Assembly: GCA_949358305.1 (NCBI GenBank)
Contig: OX442314.1
Span: 1,178,001-1,242,000 of the forward strand
Direction of reading: 5' to 3'
Length of the DNA stretch: 64,000 bases
Origin: Strigamia acuminata
Lineage: Eukaryota; Arthropoda; Chilopoda; Geophilomorpha; Linotaeniidae
Position 1 is the stretch's first letter. Every line of letters begins with the position of its first letter. Positions 42,901-53,122 of the stretch are shown in pieces. The translations under genes were made by a program, and so were the position numbers. The notes below the pieces were generated by a model, which had not been told where the DNA came from, searched no databases, and saw nothing but the letters and a program-made list of their open reading frames with translations.

Positions 42901-44766
42901 CAATTGTCGCCCCAATCGTCACCCACACCCCCTCGTCGGAACCCGCCTAGAAAAGGGAAAGACACTGGCGAACGCACAGCTTCAACGAGTGACTTGTTGC
43001 CTCTAGATATGACTTTGTGGCAAAGACGGCAGACTGTACGTCAAAGCGGGGCAACAGCTGGGAAAGTTGATGTTTGGTACATCACACCAAAGCACGAGAA
43101 GCTCCGCAGCCGTGTTGAGGTTGTCCGTTGGTGCAAAGCCGAGGGATATGAATATAAATCGGAATTGTTTAACTTCAAAGATGTGACTATCGGTTTTGCT
43201 GGTTGCTGCTCTGTCGAGCCGGACACGTACGAAGAAGCGGTCAAAGGCGCCAGCAAACCTGATTGGGAAAACGCGATGGAAGACGAAATAAATATCTTCA
43301 AAGAGCGTGAGGTTTATGTCGAAGTCGACAAAGACCAAGTTAAAGACAAAACCTTATTGGGATCAAAATGGATATACAAGTTAAAAAGGGATCACACGGG
43401 TACGATTAGAAGATATCGTGCTCGTCTCGTTGCACAAGGCTTCAAGCAGAAGCCAGGCATTGACTTTACTGAGGTATTTTCCCCAGTAGTCAATTTTGTG
43501 TTAGTCATGATGTTCTTCTGTGTCTTAGTGGTACTGAGGGGCTGGCGTGACGTACACCTTGACATTAAGGCCGCATACCTATATGGGGACCTCGACGAAG
43601 TGCAATATATCCACATCCCAAAAGGATATCGAACGACTGAAAACCAACACAAATGTTGGGAATTGAGAAAGTCTCTTTACGGGCTTCATCAGTCTGGTCG
43701 TATGTGGTACCAGCGACTCCACGACCAGCTGATTGAAATTGGATTTGAACCGGTCTTGGGTCTCAATTGCGTGTATAGCTTGGGCACTGACGCTATACTT
43801 ATTTTCTATGTCGATGACATTGTATTGTTTTCAAAAGACAACATAGCAGAGGAGTGCGTTTTGGATTGGATTCAACAATCATTTGAGATTGTCAATTTGG
43901 GCCCCGTCACCCTTTTGTTAGGGATAGAGTTTTGTAGGGACGGGGAGAATATCTTTATTCATCAGCGCGCTTATATTGCAAAGTTGTGTAAGCAATATGG
44001 GATTGACTCTTGTCATCGAGTTAGAGTGCCTGGCACCCCGGGCACCATGATCCAAAAGGTTCAGACGGGGGAACGTGTCAATTCGAGTTTTCCGTATCGG
44101 TCTCTTGTCGGCAGTTTGCTTTTCATCGCAAGTCGTACAAGACCCGATATTTTGTTTTCGGTGATAGTGTTGTCTCAATACAACGAGACTCACTCGACTC
44201 GACACGTGAACATGCTGCTCCAAATCCTGCGATACTTGGGGAACACGCCAAATTTCTCTATCAACTTGGGAAACTGCCAAAGCGAAAATTTGACCGTTTA
44301 TACGGATGCGTCCTTCGCATTAGACCAGGACAAACGTCGAAGCTTTGGTGGGCACATCATCTACCTGGGAGGTGTCCCAATCTCATGGAACTGCCATAAG
44401 CAGACCATTACAGCACTTTCCATTATGGAAAGCGAATTTTTGGCGGTGGTCGATGGTGTAAAGGAGATAATTTGGTTGGAGCGCATATTTGGTGCGGATG
44501 TGATGATGGATGGGCTCAACCGGGAAATACCATGTGTTTACGCTGATTCAATGCCAGCGATCCAATATGCGAAGAATCGCATAGAAAATCGCGCAAACAA
44601 ACATATTGACGTTAAGTTGCATTTCGTGCGCGACTGGTTTGAAAAAGGTGTTTTTCGAATCAGACATATCCCGGGAACCCTTAATGTAGCCGACCTTATG
44701 ACCAAGTGGCTATCTCGCGCAAAACTAGATGCATTGTGCGAGCATATTTTTGTAGCGGCAAAGTAG
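39922..44766 (+). CDS. gag-pol: Copia-B Gag-Pol polyprotein
   Basis: One frame of 1,614 residues from ATG 39,922 (MASWDRRDD), preferred over the in-frame ATG 30 nt upstream because Copia Gag homology starts soon after. Order: Gag with KLNGTNYSTW; CCHC knuckle CYNCGGTNHFAREC (about 237); protease WYVDTGATDHF (about 328); pre-integrase WHSRMGHL and CDACSRAK; integrase HLDVWGP, KTDNGGEF and AERTNR; reverse transcriptase KWIYKLKRD, DIKAAYLYG and YVDDIVLFS (about 1296); RNase H VYTDAS (about 1458) and NKHIDVKLHFVRD. No lesion was seen. In this superfamily the Gag:Pol ratio is set without a frameshift, by splicing or proteolysis. Confidence 0.96.
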   Translation: MASWDRRDDYKDVEKLNGTNYSTWSVQIQLLLQSYGVWGHVTGKEKPLPATASAKEVREFDKREEKARSTICLACGKAQQVVAVAHEGAKEVWEALKAAYQPTTRARKARLRREFLMLKLHEQEEMMVFLARVDRKALELKDVKIDISDEFLAFQYLDLLPHQYETVKQTVYHWGDPEFTSKAVKERLLGEYNRLYEQTDEFGVSLGTIENTGAYFTKGRWQRGRGGNAPSSPRVCYNCGGTNHFARECSSPPKQQQGATRGNPTGQFSRGSQRGKSRGKSQQTANVTQMDIFGNSPVSYFSAAICQEQPPVVVSLLSHANYDSQWYVDTGATDHFSFNKTWFSDFKPLTGYSVQQGDGKSKIEGIGNVTLVSINGQQTRELTLKNVYYAPNFKKNLISLGRTDEAGATTIVKNGKMFIYDVTIDDPSITAIRTSDRMYKVNCRINAKNSVNTVALSAQQSATVASSPPLAGEEIVKSLLTHVDFRTALTQNLSKSGKPVPARKGQAKTANTAPAIVANNASMEISNQQSSVLTDTQSSLVASKGNKPKDAKILRTIVQNNLTNGNGVVNGKNASIKPDKPQTMDIWHSRMGHLNAKGIALLNKSTEVFGLKLSNTELSSCDACSRAKSTRASFPPIATISTKGILEIVHLDVWGPSPVKSIGGAYYYLVMVDDFSRLMWIVIMKKKSEVLGHFKKWLTEIERTTSRKVKSIKTDNGGEFVSKQWDEYAGSIGLKCMRTNAYSPEMNSIAERTNRTILGGIRALMIENSLPSSLWAELAVSVVYLKNRFPHAGLGGRTPYNVFFNKKLSLRHVKCIGALTYVHIPSQTRAGKLQERAWAGALVGYASSTRGYRIWDPNKNQVFLSKHVKILEQNFWYEKVKNPQSGPSPATDDSDLSGEESCNDSDTDSVYSEPIPEEEVKVVEKLVERPIQARPPGGPDYVDAMQYIIGDIHGLNFDEIGGAKGDDRDFFNIYPDDDEGEVEEEVEDPDASPQLSPQSSPTPPRRNPPRKGKDTGERTASTSDLLPLDMTLWQRRQTVRQSGATAGKVDVWYITPKHEKLRSRVEVVRWCKAEGYEYKSELFNFKDVTIGFAGCCSVEPDTYEEAVKGASKPDWENAMEDEINIFKEREVYVEVDKDQVKDKTLLGSKWIYKLKRDHTGTIRRYRARLVAQGFKQKPGIDFTEVFSPVVNFVLVMMFFCVLVVLRGWRDVHLDIKAAYLYGDLDEVQYIHIPKGYRTTENQHKCWELRKSLYGLHQSGRMWYQRLHDQLIEIGFEPVLGLNCVYSLGTDAILIFYVDDIVLFSKDNIAEECVLDWIQQSFEIVNLGPVTLLLGIEFCRDGENIFIHQRAYIAKLCKQYGIDSCHRVRVPGTPGTMIQKVQTGERVNSSFPYRSLVGSLLFIASRTRPDILFSVIVLSQYNETHSTRHVNMLLQILRYLGNTPNFSINLGNCQSENLTVYTDASFALDQDKRRSFGGHIIYLGGVPISWNCHKQTITALSIMESEFLAVVDGVKEIIWLERIFGADVMMDGLNREIPCVYADSMPAIQYAKNRIENRANKHIDVKLHFVRDWFEKGVFRIRHIPGTLNVADLMTKWLSRAKLDALCEHIFVAAK

Positions 44767-44783
44767 TTCATCGAAGGGGGATT
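44767..44783 (+). other. Copia-B polypurine tract
   Basis: GAAGGGGGATT lies directly before the 3' LTR TG. Confidence 0.75.
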
Positions 44784-45249
44784 TGTTCGTTTGCGATGAA
44801 TTATTTGCGATAATCATATTTGTTGTGCATTTCCGAGTAGGCACAATAAGCGCGTTACTTCATATATTGGTACGAATGGTCAGCCAGTTGATTCTGCTTT
44901 TTAAACTACGCTTGTTTCGTACTCCAACTGGCTGTGTCTATGTGATAACGCGCGTCCCGTCGTCTGCTTGTTAAGCGATGATCGTTTAATTTGGTTTGGT
45001 ATTGTTTATCCATTACTTTAGTCTTTACGTTGTATTATTGTAAAGAATAAATCTATTTGGTTATACTAATAGATTTGTTCTCGTTGTTACTCTGTAACCT
45101 TAGTTGAGATCAAATAGCCTCAACCCAGATCACTTGTTTTTATGCTTTCATGGTGAATAAAGATGGCGGTCGCGTGTTGCGAACTAACCGCACTTTATAA
45201 TCGGTTTGCAAGTTATTTCCGCATGCTCCAGGTCCAAATACGCTCTTCA
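44784..45249 (+). repeat. Copia-B 3' LTR
   Basis: 466 bp; same as the 5' LTR except the fifth base as far as I could compare. Confidence 0.95.
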
Positions 45250-47705
45250 AGTGTCACATTCCTTTGTTTGAATGTTCTCCAGTAAATGGGCGTACTGCCC
45301 AGTGTTATTAACGTTCCTCCAACGGAGATCCTGTCGTCTCTGTTGTTCGCGTAATCGGAGTCGCTGTACCCAATTATCTCGATCCGATTACTGGGGAACA
45401 ACATTAATCCATGACTTCTTGTTGTTCTCAGATAACTGAGTAGGTCCAGTAACGCAATCCAGTGATCCCATCCCGGATTCGATTGAAATTGGCTTAAGAT
45501 GTTAACCGCATAAGTCATGTCGGGCCTTGTTCTCGACGCGATAAAAGCCAGACATCCAAGTAAGCTTCGATATGGAATTCCTTCCATAATTTTGAATTCA
45601 TCGATCGTAGTCGGACAATCTTGTTTTGTGAGGATAGTTGCTTTCGTCATTGGTTGAGATCGAATTTTCACGTGTTCGAGGTGGTTCTTGAACTTCAACA
45701 ATACTTTGTTCACGTATGATCTTTGGTGAAGAATTAATTGTTGTTTGTATGAATGAAATTCTACTCCCAACAACTTCTTTGTTTGTCCGAGGATCACCAG
45801 GTCAAATTGCGTTCCGATCATATTGAGTATTTGCACCGCATGTTCGTGCTGCTTTCCGAAAACTACAATATCGTCAACGTAGACGATTAGATACGCGATA
45901 TCTCCGTACTTATAAACGCAATTGCACCAATTCACGTGCTCAAGTCCTAGTTTCAATAAAGTTTCCTCCAGTTCTATGCCCCATTCTCTTCCAGATTGGT
46001 GCAGTCCGTATATGGCTCGGAGGAGCTTGCAGACATAGTTCTCCTTGCCTTCGGAAATGAAACCTTTTGGCTGACGCATGTAGACAGTTTTATGCAATTT
46101 TGCGTAAAGATACGCACACTTGACGTCAGCTTGAATGTAAGACCATTTGAGCATACAAACGAGTAGCGTGAACATGAAGCGCACGATTGAAAAGTCCACC
46201 ACGGGTGAGAATGTCTCCTCATACGACTCGCCGTAGACTTGGAAGAAACCTTGCGCGACAAGTCTCGCCTTATAACGTGCGATTTCCCCCTCTTCATTCT
46301 GTTTGGTCGTATAAATCCATCTACAACCCACTATCTTAGTGTTGGGCGGTGGTGGAACGAGTTCCCAAACCTCGCGCTCATGCATGGTGTCTATCGCGTC
46401 GTTCATCGCTTGGCGCCATTCATTTCTTTCGGGTAAAGTCGCAATTTCCTCATAACGCACGGGTACGTAGACTTCTAGGTGATTGGCTTCGAAGTTGATA
46501 TTCATATCATCAAAGTCCACGTCAAGACTATCTGTCGTCGTATTCGATTCTGAGGGCTTTTTCTTCCTTTTGTCCTCAAACAGATGCTCAGGAACACGAA
46601 GATTGTGGTCGGCACAGTAACGCTTCACGTCAGGTATTGAGCGTAATTTGGGTTTGTCATAACCCTGGATCGTGTACTCGACATCCTTCTGTCCAGTTGG
46701 CCTGATCTTTTCTGTTTTCTTCCAAACTAGTGCAGGAATAGTTGGAACTGGATTCAAAAGTCCTTGTCCAGGTTGTGGCAAAGTGCCTTGCAACTTCACT
46801 TCTGGTCTAACATTTGGCAAATTGGTTTGAAGTTTCTCTTCAGGCAATCTAAACTTCAATTTGACTTGAGGTAATTCCAGTTGTGGGTCCTCTTCCTTCT
46901 TGACTGGTACTGGCGGGGGTAGTGGCGGCCTGACATCTTCATCCGAATAATATTGGCGCTCATTGTCATTATCTAAATTGTCGTCCAAATTATCGATGTA
47001 AGTCGTGTACTTTTCTGGTAAGCCCAGCACGCCTTCAACTCCGCGCCTGCTTTCTACGAACTTGACATCGCTTGTCTCGATTACTTTGGAAAATACTCGA
47101 TATCCTTTCGTGATTCTCGAATACCCGAGCATAATGCCATGCAGACTCTTGTTATCGATCTTGCCATCTCGAATTCTTTTCTGCACAAAGCATAAACTCC
47201 CGAATTTCCTCAAATGTCTAAGTGATGGTTTCCGTCCGTAGTACAATTCCATTGGCGTCTTGTCCGAATTCAGCTTTGCGATCCTGTTCCTGAGGTAGTT
47301 GAACGTCAGGATGGCTTCTCCCCAGAATCGATGTTCCAAGCCGGCATCGTAGACAAGCGCTCGCATCCCATTTGCTAATGTCTGGTTAAGTCTTTCGGAA
47401 ACGCCATTTTGGACAGGAGTGTACGCGTTAGTCCTTTCGTGGGCGATTCCTAGACCTTGGAGATACTCTCCAAACTTGTTTGAGCAGAACTCCATACCGT
47501 TATCCGTACGAATTGCGAGAACCGATTTCCCGAGCAATCGTTCTATTCGTTTCACGTGTTTTTGGAAAATGTCAAATACTTCGTCCTTCTTCTTCATTAA
47601 GTAGACTGTGGAATAACGAGAGAAGTCGTCCGTGATAGTTAAGAAGTATATGTTTCCCGAGAGTGTTGGTGTGCTAAATGCTCCACATACATCCATGTGT
47701 AGCAA
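45250..47705 (-). pseudogene. pol: Copia-A Pol, integrase to RNase H
   Basis: Reads leftward from the nonsense codon. Integrase HMDVCGAF, RTDNGMEF and SERLNQT. The reverse transcriptase region has RWIYTTKQNEEG, DVKCAYLYAKL and IVYVDDIVVFG, and RNase H begins at GYSDSDYANN. It is cut by Copia-B at 45,249. Apart from the stop before it and the insertion, the frame is open. Confidence 0.93.
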
Positions 47706-49370
47706 TTAGAGTGGCTCTGTCGATCTAATTCCTGGCAATGACTTATGAGAAATCGCTTTCTTCTTGGCTAATGTGCAAACATCGCATTGTGTGATTGGCA
47801 CATCCAAAATTGGCAATCCAATTACTGCACCTCTTTTGCTCATTGCTTGCACGCTTGGAAAATAGATGTGTCCGAGCCGCTCATGCCAAAGTCTTGCTTC
47901 CTCAGGATTAGACGCGCTCTTTGTTGTACTCTGTGTTGAAATAGTTGGCTCTTGTTTCTTTTGTTCGCCAACGTTCGCCTTGTTCTTCGCTTTTTGTCGT
48001 AACTTGTCAAAGTCTGGCTTCTGGTCGCTTAGTTTGATATAATATAAACGATCCTTCTTCACGCCTTCCATCAGCTGTCTCTTCCACTGAGGATCGTATA
48101 TCTTGACCAGTCCGGAGCCAACGGCGACTTTGCATCGTGCTTCGTCGATGCACGGTCCCGACAATAAATTTCTTCGCATGTCCGGCGCATAATAGACTTT
48201 CTTCAATGTGATTGGAATTGTCTCACTTCCAACCAAACACATCACGCAAACGTCCTCGACGCCCTGAATTTGAATCAAAGTTTTCTTATCCGCTTGACTT
48301 ATTGTCCCTGTGGTTTCCTTGAAGTTAAAGAATTGGTTCCTGTCTTTGCAGAAATGTCCAGTGGCCCCGGTGTCGTAGATCCAACAGTTGTTGGCTGCGC
48401 TGCACTGCAACATTTCTTCCTCGCTCAATTCGGTGAGAAAACCGACATCGAACATGTTTGTGTCCAATTCTTCCGCCGTATTTGTGTTCTGGCTGTTATT
48501 CGACGGTAATTGTGCTGTGCAATCCCTCGCCCAGTGGCCTGGTTGATTGCACCGGAAACACGGCCCCCGTGGTGATGATCCGGTCGTATTTCCTCTGAAA
48601 TTCCGCGAATTTTTGCCGCCTCGATAATTCGATTTGCCGCCCCTTTGTCCGCCTCGGCTGTTTTGGCTGCTGTTCCCTTGCTGTTGTTGGGATTTAGACG
48701 AATTGTCACTGTTCTTAGCGTTGGGGGAACTTGTTCCCATGTTGAATGCGTCCACAATTGGTCCTTGACCCAAATTCCTTCTTTGTTGCGCGAGTCTGCC
48801 CTCTTCGGCGACCAATTCTGCTTCAACTTTTTCCAACGTGAAGTCCTTATCCTCCCATCGATAAATGCTTTGAACAATGGACTGGTACTCTTGTGGCAGG
48901 TATCGAATGAGCTGAAACGCCTGATACAAGTTGTCTAAATCGTGTTTGACGTTGGCTAGTCGCTTCGCCGCATTGCGTATCTTCGCCGCGAATACGCCGA
49001 TCGTTTCCGTCGTCGGATCGTATTTAAGGCTGAAAAATTCGTCCAGCAGACGTATTATCCTCGCCCTCGAGACCGGTTTGAAGTTGGTTTTCAGCGTGTC
49101 CCACGCTGTTTTCGCATCCTCGGTCCCGCTGAGCAATTCGTGATATTGCTCTTCAATGGCGTAATAAATTAGGCTGAATGCTCGTCCCTTCCGTAGTTGA
49201 TAATCCGAACGATCTCGCCAAGATGCTCCCGGTGCCAGCGCTTCTTGTGTCCCGTCAGTGAATGCCCAACATCCGTGATGCATCAACAGCACTTTGATTT
49301 GCTGTTTCCAAGTGTCATAGTTTGTTCTGTTCAAAAGTGTTATTTTCCTTTCCGGTTTGTCCGTATCCAT
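47706..49370 (-). pseudogene. gag: Copia-A Gag, protease, pre-integrase (ends at a nonsense codon)
   Basis: 554 residues: Gag with LLNRTNYDTWKQQI, CCHC knuckle CFRCNQPGHWARDC (about 270), protease IYDTGATGHFC (about 328), pre-integrase LWHERLGH and CDVCTLAKKK. It ends at TAA (47,706-47,708) between pre-integrase and integrase, where Copia elements normally read through as one frame. A single mutation is the simple explanation. Confidence 0.92.
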
Positions 49371-50057
49371 TGTGATTTAGGAAAACAATCTCTTCAAACT
49401 GCACACACACACACTTTTTCAGCAAAAACACTTTCAAAACGGTTACTCGTGAAAAATAGTGCAATTTCCACGAGGTTAGTGCGCTCTTAAGATTATGTTA
49501 GTGTCAATCCTATCACAGCACTAATCTAACAATTATATCAACAATATATTCCAAATAAATATCAATATCGATTATAAACAAAAGTTCTAGTCTTCTTGTG
49601 TTGTTTTCTCCTCGTTTTAGTGTCTTTTTCGCCTCGAAAATTCGTCCATTAAACTTTTCCGCGTCTTTCCAATCGTTTTTCGTCCGCAGCTCGTTCACAC
49701 TTCCCGTGTGGTTGCCGAGAGTCGTCGTCGTTACGTCTTCCTCGTTGAGTCGTTTTCTCGACGAAAGAATCAACGACACGTTGACAAAACGTATCGCGCC
49801 TCGCGATATTCGGAAAAATTGTCCGAAAATTGGAAAATTGAACTTATTAATGAAAAGTTTCGTAATGTTCGAACCCATTTATTGTTCCTGCGTCACTTGA
49901 TGGCCAATAATCGCTTGTTAAACCGTGGATGCTTGGCTGAGACACAGGTTGCTTCCATTCCTCATGGGCGCCGCCATCTTGGATTTGGAGGAGAAACGCC
50001 CTCTTTTTCACCTGTGGTTGACTTGGATTGTTTTTCAGTCACTCTGCACGTTTTAGA
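49371..50057 (-). other. Copia-A leader remnant
   Basis: No coding homology and no LTR match to 37,632-37,940. Probably the leader of Copia-A cut by the deletion at its right edge. The right border with BEL coding sequence is approximate (50,053-50,060). Confidence 0.6.
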
Positions 50058-51688
50058 TTAGAGATGGCAAGAGGTTTGTTCCTTTCGACAAGCAGTCATT
50101 TAGGGACAATTGTCCCTTTTTGTGCGACGAGGCGTCAAAAACGATTCGAAGTTTTGTTGTTAGTCTCTCGTCTTTGATTACGGGTCGATGGGGCATGTAG
50201 TAAACTGGTCCCTCGCTGGCATCTGGTGGTATTTCTTCTACGATTCCTTGCGCCAATTGATCGTCAATCACCTTTTTGTATTCCAGAAATAAATTCGGTT
50301 GCTTTCTGAAACGTCTAAGCAGGTTTAAAAATCTTTGTTCGGCAATTTGGTAATTGTCCTGTAATTCATTTGGGTTGACAGTCCATGGCAGCTCGACTGA
50401 ATAGTTTTTCCCATTCCATTTGATCGATTTTTCAAATTTTTCCAAAATTTCCGCGTCCTCCAGCGATGTGAGCGACTCGTGTTGCACCCCGATGGCTTCC
50501 AGTTCCCAGAATTTGCGTAGAATTTCGTCAGATGAGGGGACGATGCTAATTTTGTTTTGGTGGATTGGTGAAGCGATTACTTGCTTGCCGTGAGTAGTTC
50601 GTCCATGGAGTGTCCATCCTAGTTTGGTTTTCACGGCAATTAGGTTGTCTTCGATATATTCCGTCTGTCCCGTCATTAATTTCCAATAGTGGTCCACTCC
50701 TATTAAAATGTCAACTTCTTTTGAGTGAAGAGATGCTTGCCTGCATTGTACTTGAATCCCTCGTTTTTTTAATTCTGCATTCATTTGTGCATCTGGGACC
50801 TCAGTTGGAGTTGTTGTGACTTGAGGGACTTCTATGGCATCGATGGAGATGGCTGGACCCGCTCCATTTGCTGGTTGGATCGTCAGTTGGACTCGGTTGC
50901 ACGTCACGGATTGTGGATCTTTGCCAAAAACAGAAAGGTTAATTTTTTCAGTACCTAACTTCTTCAGTTTGAGTTTTCTGGCCACGTCCGATCGAATAAA
51001 CGTTCTCTGAGCTCCGCCATCGATATAACAGATGCTGGATGTGTTTAATTTGTCGCCACTCAATTTTGCCATGACAACCATCAAAAATTCGAATTGTTCT
51101 TGGCTGTTTTTTACCACGGCGTTGGAGCGAACCTCCTTGATGTTGGCTTCTTTGGTGTTTGCATTTTTTGGGGTGTCGCAAACTTGTGTGTGGTGCGCGC
51201 CCTCACATTTGAAGCACTTCATGTTGGTGCGACATTCTTCCGTCTTGTGCGCCACTTTGCCTAAGCAGCGCATGCAAATTCCCTTGGATTTTATTTTCTC
51301 CCTTCTTTGATCTGCGGTGAGAGGGCACAGACGACGGATGTGTTCCTTTGAGCTGCAAAACTGACATTTATCAATTATTACGGACATTGTTGATGCGGAA
51401 CTTGGATGGTGTTTCTTGTCTTTTCGATCCCATTTCCTTTTCTCCTCTTTATTTGGATTTTTGGTTTGTTGAGGTTGAGGTTTGGTTGGTGGGACGTCTG
51501 ATTTCTTCCGCATCATGTCATACTTCGCCTCTTTGGCTATGAAATTCTGCAGCCATGCCATTAGTCTCGGAACGGATCGATCTCCATCGTTCTCTCGGCC
51601 GTATTCCCGAATTAGGGTGCGGGGGAGCGTCGATGCTAACACTGGAAATAAGGTTTTTTGAATTTCAATTAATTTCACCCCCACATTA
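50058..51688 (-). pseudogene. gag-pol: BEL Gag end, protease, start of reverse transcriptase
   Basis: Continues the Gag frame from the right side of the Harbinger. It shows the BEL cysteine-rich zinc knuckles (CQFCSSKEHIRRLC, CMRCLG, CFKCEGAHHTQVC), a protease with CYIDGGAQRTFI, and the linker WELEAIG. The first reverse transcriptase blocks follow (YYMPHRPVIK, KLRIVFDASS, LNDCLSKGTNLLPSL). It stops abruptly there, and the following RT blocks are absent. The protease has D-G-G where D-S-G or D-T-G is usual. Confidence 0.9.
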
Positions 51689-51854
51689 GTGAGTTTGCGG
51701 TTGCCAATTAATCCTTATAATTATGAGTTACAAATTATGAGTTATAAAAATGGACTTATAACATAACTTGCGGTACAAGTATAAATTATACTTATAAATA
51801 CCATGTGATCACACCATGTGACCACCACAAGTCACATTACATCATCAAACCAAA

Positions 51855-52978
51855 ATGGATGCCATTGCTATACTTACAGCTTTTGGTGAAGATGTGGAAG
51901 ATTTTATAATTGCAAAAGCTATAAGTAACTGTTTACGTGAAAAAGAACAACTGTATACACCACATTCCTTTGATATCATGTCTATTCCTGCAACAAATTT
52001 TCAATTTTTGTTCCGGTTTGACAGACCTGACATACTAGATTTGTTTAGAGTTCTTCAACTGCCAAATAAATTTGTGACAACAGACATGCATGTGATTGAT
52101 GGTAAGTTGTAAATTATTTGAATTACACTTAGAATACTTTATCTTTAAATGTATTTGGTTTTATTGTAGGAATTGCTGGGCTCTGCTTGTTGCTACGAAG
52201 GTTTGTATACCCAAACCGGTTGAAGGACTTGCAGAATTTGTTCGGTTTGCACTTTTCTTCGTTAAGCAAATTGCTGTTTACCATCACAACATTTGTGTAT
52301 GATAAGTGGGGTTGCAAACTACAAAATATGAATGAGAATTCTTGGTTCACCACTGATTTGCAAAAGGAAATGGCTGCTTTAGTCCAAAGGATGGGATCAC
52401 CACTTCACAACTGCATTGGTTTCATCGATGGCACAGCCCATGCCATTTGCAGACCATCACGCAATCAAAGAGAAGTGTATAGTGGTCACAAAAGAAACCA
52501 CTGTATTAAATTCCAAAATATTACCCTCCCAAACGGCATAATCCTGCATCTAAGTTTACCATTTCCAGGGCGACGACATGACGCTTTTATACTGCGAGAT
52601 ACAAATATATTGCATCAAATGGATATATTTGCTCCAGGATTTGTGTTGTATGGCGATGAGGGATATCCCTTACGGCGACAACTTATACGGCCATATAGCA
52701 ATTCACGGTTGACAAACGAACAGGTTGAATTCAATAAACGAATGTCTTCACTTCGTCAGTGCGTAGAATGGAGCTTCGGAAAAATTGCTCAGCAGTTTGC
52801 ATTTGTGGATTTTGAAAAAAACCAAAAGCTATACCTGCAACCAGTTGGCATGTATTACATTGTGGCAGCACTACTTACAAATGCACATACGTGTGTGTAT
52901 GGATCAACAACATCGACATATTTCAACATTGAAAGCACAGACTTGGAAGAATATTTCAGAATTGGTACTTTATTGTAA
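51855..52978 (+). CDS. Harbinger transposase (DDE superfamily endonuclease)
   Basis: Cuts the transposon ends and joins them to new TWA targets. Two exons, 51,855-52,101 and 52,170-52,978, with a 68-nt GT-AG intron; 351 residues. The DDE_Tnp_4 landmarks are visible: first Asp in FIDGTAHAI, second in YGDEGYPL, Glu in CVEWSFGKI. The N-terminal part resembles the helix-turn-helix region of the family (FQFLFRFDRPDILDLF). The frame is intact. It works with the Myb-like protein encoded on the opposite strand of the same element. Confidence 0.93.
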
Positions 52979-53122
52979 ACACATTCTTTTTTTGAACATG
53001 TGAATTTGTTGATTTCAATAAATTGGTGAATAAAACGAAAAAAAAAATATCTTTCACTAAACACAAAAATAACACTAATACACTGAAATACTAACAAATT
53101 AACAAAATAAATATATTTTTAT
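52979..53122. terminator. Shared 3' ends of the two convergent Harbinger genes
   Basis: AATAAA-type signals occur near 53,018 on the plus strand; on the minus strand the AT-rich stretch just left of 53,123 is the likely end of the Myb-like transcript. Only the position and AT content support this. Confidence 0.5.

Larger units (their letters stand above)
38334..45249 (+). mobile_element. Copia-B: intact Ty1/Copia retrotransposon nested in Copia-A
   Basis: 6,916 bp with 466-bp LTRs and the 5-bp target duplication AGTGT (38,329-38,333 and 45,250-45,254). It has a primer site like initiator tRNA-Met, one unbroken gag-pol frame, and a purine tract. The two LTRs differ at one position I noticed (fifth base, G versus C), so insertion was recent. 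It lies opposite in orientation to its host element. Removing it restores the Copia-A RNase H frame exactly. Confidence 0.97.
37632..50057 (-). mobile_element. Copia-A: Ty1/Copia retrotransposon, 5' LTR missing
   Basis: Inserted in the BEL reverse transcriptase in the same orientation. The left end is a 309-bp 3' LTR. The gag-pol frame runs from ATG 49,370 leftward, interrupted by Copia-B at 38,334-45,249. No second LTR and no primer site were found between 49,371 and 50,057. The adjacent BEL region also lacks about 570 bp, so one deletion probably removed both. Relics of the BEL frame resume near 50,058. Confidence 0.9.
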
